Shown piece by piece: positions 32,480 through 38,618 of a DNA stretch of 38,618 bases. The notes beneath the pieces are model-generated. The model had not been told where the DNA came from, made no database searches, and saw only the letters and a list, made by a program, of their open reading frames with translations. Each line of letters begins with the position of its first letter. The stretch's first letter is position 1. The translations under genes and the position numbers were made by a program. Source of the DNA: T3Sed10-241 sp036751905 (lineage in GTDB: Bacteria; Bacteroidota; Bacteroidia; Flavobacteriales_D; Cryomorphaceae); the NCBI GenBank assembly GCA_036751905.1, contig DAIOTP010000016.1, positions 1-38,618 on the forward strand, in the 5' to 3' direction.

Positions 32480-34627
32480 CACCCGCCGCTTTTGGCAGGT
32501 ACGCTTCCGCAAATGGCGAAATGCATCCGCATCATGCACCATAACTTTGCCGCCTTTGCCTATGCGAATGCGGCCCCTCACCATGACTTTTGAGCCTTCA
32601 TGGCAATGAAGCACTGCCTCTGGGCCAACATTCACCTTTGCTCCTTTCATCACGCTCAACCGCCCTCCGTGCTCCAGCTCAAGCGTACTGTCATCCTTAA
32701 TCAAAAGTGTACCGCCCACTTTCATCGAAGCGCCTTCCCTAATCTGCATTACCGTGTTGCTTGTAAAAAAAACGCGGCCGTCTGAAAGCGTATCGGGCTT
32801 GTCAAAGCGTGTAGGCGTTTCGCCCCGGGCCAATTGCAATACAATGCCAGGAAGCACCTCAAGATCATCTCCTTCAGGGTTGTGGTTGTACAAAATTATG
32901 CCCGGCGCACACCAGCGCCGGTGTTGCGCCACCTGCACGTCACCAAAGCCCACATCCAGCAATATGCTGCCGTCCTGGTAAGTTTTTTCAATGGATACCT
33001 TGATTCCATTGAGATGCACTGCGGTGTTGTTTCTCGCATCCGGCTTTCTTGGCGTCCTGCTGTTCACCAGCGTAAGCATACTGGCACTCGAAGGATTGCT
33101 GCCCATCCCGATGCAAGCGTTTGCATTTTCCTGAAACGCGTGGTCAGCCCCACCCATAAAATTGAGACGCTCAAATCCCCCATCAATGCGTTTGGTCATG
33201 GTAAGCAGTGCGTCGAAGCGGTCTAGCCTGCCATAAGGCTCGGCAATGTCCCGGTAGCTTACCTCTTGCTCGTGGTTGCCCGAGAGGGCATTTTCAAAAA
33301 CGGGATCAAGGGTGTACGGCTCATAAGCCGAGGTATTGACACAGTGTTGCTCCGTTTGAAATTTCTCGGCCTCCCATTGTATGTCGTAATAACCATTGGC
33401 CAGTACAGGCCTAAGGTAATCGGCCATTACGGCATTGTATATATTGCTGCCTTCCCTTTCATCGGCATCAATTTGCATTTGCATGAAAAGCCCCGCCGGA
33501 GTTGCCGCAGTACATTCGTGTTCAGCATATTGGTACTTATCAAATGGAGAGCCATTCATTGCTGTGGTGGTATGGTTCTCAATCCACAACCACTGTTGAA
33601 ATTCATTGTCAGGGATATATGGCAATTTGATGCGCAAAGCATCACCGGTGCTTGCAAAGTCGCGCAGCAGGTATCGGCCTGCATGCTGCGCATCACGCGC
33701 GTCCAGATCACCATTGACCTCATGACCCGAAGCATCCCTCGCGCTGATGAGGTGGTTGTTGCCCTGGGCCTTCCACCCCAGCCGGTAGCGGTCCCAGCCG
33801 GCACAGGTGAGCAAGCTGCTGTTGGCAGCTCCCATCATGCTCCAACCACCCTGCACCCCGAACAAATAGCTCTGAAACATGGCTGCATTGCCCCCTCCCG
33901 AATGGAAATTGTTGCCCCCCAGAAACAGATGATTCAACTCGTGCTTCATGATGCCAAAAGGCACTTTGCGGCCTCCGCCAAAAATGGAGTGTGTATCGCA
34001 GCGATGGCCTGCGATGCGCACCGCGCCGAATGATGAGGCCTGTCCATTGTCAGTGGGCACCCGGTGATAATTGCGCGTAATGACCATGACATGGTCCACC
34101 CCTTCAAAACCCGAACTTCGGGGAATAGGCTTGCCCTGGCCTGGCGATTTTGCCCAAAAATCAAACTGCTGAGGCGACAAGCCCTGCCGGGAAAAAAACA
34201 AGCTGTCAGCGCCAAAACGGCGGCCGAGCGCGGCGTACACCCCTGACGCACCCGATTTTGCTTCAGCATGGGTAACCACCTGCAACTCGGGAAAATAATC
34301 CCCAAGGACTACCAGGTTTCCCAAGGATATTTCCCGGTAGTACCGGCTCATGAGCCCACGGGGTTCGGGGCTGTAATGCACATCAAAAAGGCTGTCGGCG
34401 TAAACAGGAAGCCCTCCTTTGGGCCAAATGTCGTTCCCTTCAGGGTAATGCTCCAGCGCAGGTTCTTCGCTGTAATCCACCTCCACAAAAAAAATGAGCA
34501 GCCGTAGGGTATCTCTGGGACTCAAGGCCCATCCATTTTCTGCATGCTGTTGTGCATACCCCGAGCTGGCGAATGCAATCAGAACGAGGGGCAATGCAGT
34601 CCTCCATTTGCGGAAAGCGCTAGTCAT
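32465..34627 (-). CDS. Secreted HExxH putative zinc metalloprotease with repetitive C-terminal beta domain
   Basis: A 720-residue exported protein (signal peptide LPLVLIAFASSGYAQ). The likely catalytic site is H229-E-L-N-H233, followed nine residues later by H242 in NNFHSGGG, a possible third ligand; the spacing is not that of typical metzincins (HExxHxxGxxH). The region around it resembles M6-like secreted peptidases. The last 85 residues or so are a ladder of short beta repeats (GGTLLIKDDSTLELEHGGRL, then similar turns G-x-V-x-V), like a small beta-helix, instead of a standard type IX sorting domain. The open frame reaches 34723; the signal peptide fixes the start at 34627. Substrate is unknown. 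Confidence 0.6.
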   Translation of the reverse strand: MTSAFRKWRTALPLVLIAFASSGYAQQHAENGWALSPRDTLRLLIFFVEVDYSEEPALEHYPEGNDIWPKGGLPVYADSLFDVHYSPEPRGLMSRYYREISLGNLVVLGDYFPELQVVTHAEAKSGASGVYAALGRRFGADSLFFSRQGLSPQQFDFWAKSPGQGKPIPRSSGFEGVDHVMVITRNYHRVPTDNGQASSFGAVRIAGHRCDTHSIFGGGRKVPFGIMKHELNHLFLGGNNFHSGGGNAAMFQSYLFGVQGGWSMMGAANSSLLTCAGWDRYRLGWKAQGNNHLISARDASGHEVNGDLDARDAQHAGRYLLRDFASTGDALRIKLPYIPDNEFQQWLWIENHTTTAMNGSPFDKYQYAEHECTAATPAGLFMQMQIDADEREGSNIYNAVMADYLRPVLANGYYDIQWEAEKFQTEQHCVNTSAYEPYTLDPVFENALSGNHEQEVSYRDIAEPYGRLDRFDALLTMTKRIDGGFERLNFMGGADHAFQENANACIGMGSNPSSASMLTLVNSRTPRKPDARNNTAVHLNGIKVSIEKTYQDGSILLDVGFGDVQVAQHRRWCAPGIILYNHNPEGDDLEVLPGIVLQLARGETPTRFDKPDTLSDGRVFFTSNTVMQIREGASMKVGGTLLIKDDSTLELEHGGRLSVMKGAKVNVGPEAVLHCHEGSKVMVRGRIRIGKGGKVMVHDADAFRHLRKRTCQKRRVLILD

Positions 34628-34671
34628 AATTGCAAAGCTACCCAAATGAATGAAGTTTTGCCGAAGAGCCT

Positions 34672-34679
34672 TACCTTTG
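34672..34679 (+). promoter_or_regulatory. TAnnTTTG -7 box before the enoyl-CoA hydratase operon
   Basis: TACCTTTG is an exact match and would start transcription about 12 bases before the ATG at 34697. A TTTG lies upstream at 34657-34660 but the spacer is only 11 bases, so a proper -33 element is not established. Confidence 0.35.
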
Positions 34680-34696
34680 TGTAAACACCTCCTGCC

Positions 34697-35488
34697 ATGC
34701 CCAACCACAATATCACCATGCACACCCTCGACGGCTTGTGCACGATCACCATTGAGCGACCCACCAAGCTCAATGCACTCAACATCGATACCATCAACGA
34801 GCTTTCTGAAGCCCTACACCTCGCCGAGGCTGACTCCAGTATAAGGGTAGTTATCCTCACCGGATCAGGCGACAAGGCTTTTGCAGCTGGTGCTGATGTG
34901 TCCGAATTTGCCTCATTTGGCAAGCCTGAAGGCAAAGAACTAAGCGCGCGCGGACAGCAGCTGCTCTTCAATTATATACCCAGTATGGGTACTCCTGTTA
35001 TTGCAGCCATAAATGGATATGCTCTGGGCGGAGGCCTCGAACTGGCCATGAGCTGCCACATGCGCATCGCATCGCACAATGCTGTTATGGGCTTGCCTGA
35101 AGTAAGTCTGGGGGTTATTCCTGGATATGGAGGCACACAGCGCCTGCCTCAGCTTGTAGGGCGCGGACGCGCTCTGGAAATGATTTTGGCTGCCGAAAAA
35201 ATTGATGCCCAGGAAGCCCTGCGCATCGGTTTGGTAAACCGCGTGGTGGAACCCAAAGAACTCATGGATGCCTGCCATCAGATAGCCTCTCGATTTATGC
35301 GCAATTCACCCACTGCCATAGCAGCAGCCATAAAGGCTGTAAACGCTGCCGACCAAGCTCTTTCACAGGGCTTCAAGGCTGAGGTAGAAGGTTTTGCTTC
35401 CTGCTTCGATTCGAGCGATTTCAAGGAAGGTACTTCCGCATTTTTGGAGAAACGAAAACCAACATTTGCTCAGGCTTTGAGCCATTAA
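34697..35488 (+). CDS. Enoyl-CoA hydratase/isomerase family protein
   Basis: A 263-residue crotonase-fold enzyme that adds water to enoyl-CoA thioesters, likely in fatty-acid or butyrate-type metabolism. Both catalytic glutamates are present at the canonical 20-residue spacing: E115 in GGGLELAMSC and E135 in LPEVSLGVIPGYGGTQRL. The oxyanion-hole segment AAGADVSEF lies at about 63-71. Length matches single-domain hydratases. The flippase gene follows six bases later. Confidence 0.93.
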   Translation: MPNHNITMHTLDGLCTITIERPTKLNALNIDTINELSEALHLAEADSSIRVVILTGSGDKAFAAGADVSEFASFGKPEGKELSARGQQLLFNYIPSMGTPVIAAINGYALGGGLELAMSCHMRIASHNAVMGLPEVSLGVIPGYGGTQRLPQLVGRGRALEMILAAEKIDAQEALRIGLVNRVVEPKELMDACHQIASRFMRNSPTAIAAAIKAVNAADQALSQGFKAEVEGFASCFDSSDFKEGTSAFLEKRKPTFAQALSH

Positions 35489-35494
35489 CTAAGG

Positions 35495-36988
35495 ATGGCG
35501 GCACTGCGCAAACTCGCCGGACAAACTGCAATATACGGTGTAAGCAGCATTCTGGGCCGCCTGCTCAATTACTTGCTGGTGCCCTTACACACCCGTGTGT
35601 TTGCTGAGGGTGAATTCGGCATTATCACCGAAATGTATGCGTATGTAGCCGTTTTTCTCGTTACGCTTACCTACGGCATGGAAACTGCTTTTTTCCGCTT
35701 TGCCAGCGCAGAAAGCAGCCCCGAGGGCAAACGCAAGGTATTCAGCACAGCATTTCTCTCCATCCTTATCACCACCGCTCTTTTCCTCCTTGTGGTGCTG
35801 AGCAATGTAGAAGGATTTGCTGCCGCGCTCAACTATGAACAAAGCCCGGAATACATTGCTTATTTCGCCTTGATCATAGGCTTGGATGTGCTGAGCACCG
35901 TACCCTTCGCGCGGCTGAGGCTACTCAACAAGGCTGGCAGTTTTGTATTGGTTAACCTGGGAAGCATTGGCTTGTACATTGCTCTCAACCTGTTGTTCTT
36001 GCTGTATTGCCCGGCTGTTATGGAGCATGATACCTTGCCTGGGGCTGGCTTCATACGGTCTTGGTACAACCCGGAATTTGGCATAGGCTACGTATTCATA
36101 GCCAACCTTATAAGCAGTGTTTTCAAACTGCTCTTGCTCAGCCCCGCGCTGCGGGATGCACGAGCTGGCTGGCATAAAGAGGTAGCCCGCAAATTGTTTC
36201 CATACGCATTGCCTTTGCTCTTTCTGAGCCTTGCAGGCATTGTCAATGAAACTTTTGACCGCATGGCTTTTATGCACCTCTCCCCCCTCAATGAGGAGCT
36301 TGCACGGGCTGAACTCGGCATTTATGGCGCCTGCTACAAAGTGGCCATGCTTTTGAGTATTGGCATACAGGCCTACCGCTTCGCCGCTGAGCCCTTCATT
36401 TTTAGCCTCACCAAAAGCGAAAGTGAATCAGCACAAGCAGCAGTGATGAAATACTACGCCATCACCGCATCTTTACTCACCTTGGGGCTGCTGTGCTTTC
36501 TTGATCTGGCCATGCTCATGATTGGTGAATCCATGCGTGAGGGGCGCGCTGTGGTTCCCATACTGCTTTTGGCCTACATTTGCTTTGGTGTGGTATTCAA
36601 TCTTTCCTTTTGGTTTAAGCTCAACGACAAAACAGTATATGGCATGCTCATAGCAGGCTTGGGAGCGCTCATTACCGTTGGGCTCAATGTATGGCTCATT
36701 CCCTTGTACAGCTATTACGGCTGTGCATTGGCCACGCTGGCTGCCTACGCGGGCATGATGGTATTAAGCTATTGGCTGGGTCAGCGGCACCATCCCATCA
36801 ATTACCCCTTGCGGGAAATATTTATGTACTTCGGAGCGGCAGCCCTGCTGTATGCGGTGCACTTCCTCCTTGGATTGAGCAATGGCTGGCAGTATCTCAG
36901 CGGCAGTATTGCCGTTGCACTTTATCTTATGTTGATCATCAAGCAGGAAAATGCGCTCGTTTTGCTAAAAAATTTGAAAAATGGCTGA
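35495..36988 (+). CDS. Polysaccharide/lipid-linked oligosaccharide flippase (Wzx/MOP family)
   Basis: A 497-residue membrane protein with about 12-14 hydrophobic helices spread along its length and the Wzx-type opening TAIYGVSSILGRLLNYLLVPLHTRVF (cited in pieces). Such proteins move undecaprenyl-linked sugars across the inner membrane. It overlaps dut by eight bases. The nucleotidyltransferase two genes on would supply activated sugar, so the operon has an envelope-polysaccharide flavour, with dut as a housekeeping passenger. Confidence 0.88.
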   Translation: MAALRKLAGQTAIYGVSSILGRLLNYLLVPLHTRVFAEGEFGIITEMYAYVAVFLVTLTYGMETAFFRFASAESSPEGKRKVFSTAFLSILITTALFLLVVLSNVEGFAAALNYEQSPEYIAYFALIIGLDVLSTVPFARLRLLNKAGSFVLVNLGSIGLYIALNLLFLLYCPAVMEHDTLPGAGFIRSWYNPEFGIGYVFIANLISSVFKLLLLSPALRDARAGWHKEVARKLFPYALPLLFLSLAGIVNETFDRMAFMHLSPLNEELARAELGIYGACYKVAMLLSIGIQAYRFAAEPFIFSLTKSESESAQAAVMKYYAITASLLTLGLLCFLDLAMLMIGESMREGRAVVPILLLAYICFGVVFNLSFWFKLNDKTVYGMLIAGLGALITVGLNVWLIPLYSYYGCALATLAAYAGMMVLSYWLGQRHHPINYPLREIFMYFGAAALLYAVHFLLGLSNGWQYLSGSIAVALYLMLIIKQENALVLLKNLKNG

Positions 36989-37433
36989 AATACAGATCAT
37001 CAATACCTCACATCATCCCTTGCCTGCATATGCCACAACACAAAGCGCAGGGCTTGATCTACGCGCCTTCCTTACTGCATCCATCACCATTAAACCCCTG
37101 GAGCGCATATTGATACCAACAGGGTTATACATTGCACTCCCCCAAGGCACCGAAGCCCAAATAAGGCCCCGAAGTGGATTGGCGTACAAATACGGACTCA
37201 CAGTCCTCAATAGCCCCGGAACCATCGATGCCGACTACAGGGGCGAGGTCAAGGTTTTATTGGTAAATTTGTCGCCGGTTGAAGTCGCTGTAAATGACGG
37301 TGACCGTATAGCACAAATGGTGGTTGCCCGTTATGAACAAGTGCGCTTTACAGAAGTTGCCACACTTGGCGACACTGTCCGTGGTGCGGGCGGTTTCGGC
37401 AGTACAGGCACAAACGATTCACAAAACTCATGA
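36981..37433 (+). CDS. dut: Deoxyuridine 5'-triphosphate nucleotidohydrolase (dUTPase)
   Basis: A 150-residue trimeric dUTPase that converts dUTP to dUMP and keeps uracil out of DNA. All five motifs are present: AGLDLRA, RPRSGLAYKYGL, GTIDADYRGEV (catalytic D83), DRIAQMVV and the C-terminal RGAGGFGSTG arm. It overlaps the genes on both sides, by eight and four bases. Confidence 0.97.
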   Translation: MAEIQIINTSHHPLPAYATTQSAGLDLRAFLTASITIKPLERILIPTGLYIALPQGTEAQIRPRSGLAYKYGLTVLNSPGTIDADYRGEVKVLLVNLSPVEVAVNDGDRIAQMVVARYEQVRFTEVATLGDTVRGAGGFGSTGTNDSQNS

Positions 37434-38431
37434 ACATCATTATACCCATGGCAGGAATGGGGAAGCGGCTCAGGCCACATACGCTTACCGTTCCTAAGCC
37501 CCTACTGCCTTTGGCAGGCAAACCCATTGTTCAGCACCTCGTTGAGGACATTGTGGCCCTGGTGGATGAACCCGTACACAACATCATTTTCGTAACAGGG
37601 CGCTTCGGTGCTGAAGTGGAGAAACACCTGGTACAGGTAGCCGAAAATCTGGGCGCCAAGGGCCACATCGCGTACCAGGATGAGCCGTTGGGAACTGCCC
37701 ACGCCGTATATTGTGGGGCGGAATACCTTACGGGCAAAGTGATTGTTGCATTTGCTGACACCCTCTTTACAGCCGATTTCAAGCTCGATCCGCAAAAGGA
37801 TGGTGTACTTTGGGTAAAGCAAATTGAAAATCCATCCGCCTTTGGTGTGGTGAAGCTCAATGTTGAGGGCGACATTGTCGACTTTGTAGAAAAGCCAAAA
37901 GAGTTTGTGAGTGATCTGGCAATGATTGGTATCTATTATTTCAAAAATGGAGAGGCCCTCGCTTCCGAAATAAAATATTTGCTCGACAACAAGGTGACCA
38001 AGGGTGGTGAATACCAGCTGCCTGATGCATTAAAGCGCCTCACAGAAAAGGGTGCCCAACTCAGCCCGGGAAAGGTGGATCAATGGATGGATTGCGGCAA
38101 TGCTCCCGTCACCATCGATACAAACGCGCGTGTACTGGAACTCAAGTATGCCACTTCCCATGTGGCAGAATCAGCTGTGCTCCACAACAGCCACATCGTA
38201 CACCCTTGCTATGTGGGCGCTGGCACTGTATTGGAAAACTGTGTGGTAGGGCCCCACGTATCACTTGGCACAAATTGTGTAATACAAGACAGCCGCATAA
38301 GCCGCAGCATCGTGCAAGACCACACACACATCAACGGTGCATTTCTAAACAAAAGTATGATCGGCAGTTATGTAAAACTTTCAAAACAAGCTGAGCAAGT
38401 GAGCCTTGGCGATTACAATACCATTGAATGA
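37430..38431 (+). CDS. Sugar-phosphate nucleotidyltransferase
   Basis: A 333-residue enzyme that activates a hexose-1-phosphate with NTP. The N-terminal Rossmann-like domain has the pyrophosphorylase loop MAGMGKRLRPHT...PKPLLPLAGKP. The catalytic metal site is probably at FADTLF, followed by VEKP near residue 150. The C-terminal part (about 245-325) is a left-handed beta-helix of hexapeptide repeats. Glucose or mannose 1-phosphate are both possible substrates. It overlaps dut by ATGA and the next gene by ATGA. Confidence 0.9.
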   Translation: MNIIIPMAGMGKRLRPHTLTVPKPLLPLAGKPIVQHLVEDIVALVDEPVHNIIFVTGRFGAEVEKHLVQVAENLGAKGHIAYQDEPLGTAHAVYCGAEYLTGKVIVAFADTLFTADFKLDPQKDGVLWVKQIENPSAFGVVKLNVEGDIVDFVEKPKEFVSDLAMIGIYYFKNGEALASEIKYLLDNKVTKGGEYQLPDALKRLTEKGAQLSPGKVDQWMDCGNAPVTIDTNARVLELKYATSHVAESAVLHNSHIVHPCYVGAGTVLENCVVGPHVSLGTNCVIQDSRISRSIVQDHTHINGAFLNKSMIGSYVKLSKQAEQVSLGDYNTIE

Positions 38432-38618
38432 GCAGCGCAAAACAGTTTTTGCAATCTTCCATATTTAAGTTCCTCTTGGTGTTGATCGCTTCAGCGGCGC
38501 TCGCCATGCCAAGCCATGCCCAAATTAAAAAAAGAGGGAAAGAGAAAGCCGCCAAGCTTCCGGAGGTTCAGCTCAATGAAAAAGAGCGACAGGAATTCAC
38601 CCGTTACTTCTTCGATGG
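38428..38618 (+). CDS. Partial gene: secreted protein, probably a TPR protein (runs off the window)
   Basis: Starts with an ATGA overlap on the stop of the nucleotidyltransferase gene and is open to the window edge (63 codons seen). A signal peptide is visible (FLLVLIASAALAMPSHAQ), then a lysine-rich stretch and LNEKERQEFTRYFFDG, which resembles the start of TPR proteins that follow this operon in other Bacteroidota. Function cannot be given from this fragment. Confidence 0.7.
   Translation, partial: MSSAKQFLQSSIFKFLLVLIASAALAMPSHAQIKKRGKEKAAKLPEVQLNEKERQEFTRYFFD

Noticed and set aside
34633..34640. Minus-strand TAGCTTTG box before the HExxH protein
   Set aside because: An exact -7 match, but only 5 bases from the ATG. 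A leaderless transcript is possible but I would not call it from this alone.

Overview
The window looks like chromosomal DNA of a member of the Bacteroidota, probably the Flavobacteriales or a close relative (inference). The evidence is a SprE/PorW-type lipoprotein of the type IX secretion/gliding apparatus, an F-type ATP synthase operon that runs AtpZ-AtpI-like-a-c-b-delta-alpha-gamma with no beta or epsilon gene, starts that generally lack Shine-Dalgarno sequences, and several TAnnTTTG-like boxes before genes. No tRNA, rRNA, insertion sequence, integrase or CRISPR array was seen.

Layout. (1) 187-5616: a secreted GH16 beta-glucanase, then a GH15 glucoamylase/trehalase-like enzyme convergent with a bifunctional trehalose-6-phosphate synthase/phosphatase. 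(2) 5874-12716, all on the minus strand: two paralogous PRC-barrel genes in direct orientation bracket a poxvirus-type topoisomerase IB gene and three overlapping genes that resemble siderophore-type diaminopropionate chemistry: an SbnA-like PLP enzyme, a large FAD/NAD(P)-binding protein and a Y4yA-like PLP decarboxylase. No siderophore synthetase accompanies them. (3) 13229-15415: three tandem paralogues of a small Spy/CpxP-like secreted protein, each with a similar upstream region and a similar terminator. (4) 15503-19396, minus strand: M23 peptidase, GH3-family protein and a von Willebrand A protein, tightly spaced and visibly richer in G+C than the flanks. (5) 19741-28693, plus strand: sprE/porW, bactofilin and the ATP synthase genes. 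(6) 28781-32479: a very large NtrY-like sensor kinase, convergent with a secreted HExxH protein. (7) 34697-38618: enoyl-CoA hydratase, polysaccharide flippase, dUTPase, sugar nucleotidyltransferase and the start of a secreted, probably TPR, protein, in an overlapping operon.

The two signals most worth following are these. First, a GGCRC-N5-TTGA element resembling a sigma-54 -24/-12 promoter lies 32-40 bases before the start codons of all three small Spy-like genes and of the first PRC-barrel gene, and a degenerate version precedes the second PRC-barrel gene. Short inverted repeats sit roughly 85-160 bases upstream of each, where an enhancer-binding protein would act. This suggests one stress or envelope regulon. 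Second, the SbnA-like/FAD/Y4yA-like cluster appears able to make a small amino-acid-derived compound that cannot be named from sequence alone.
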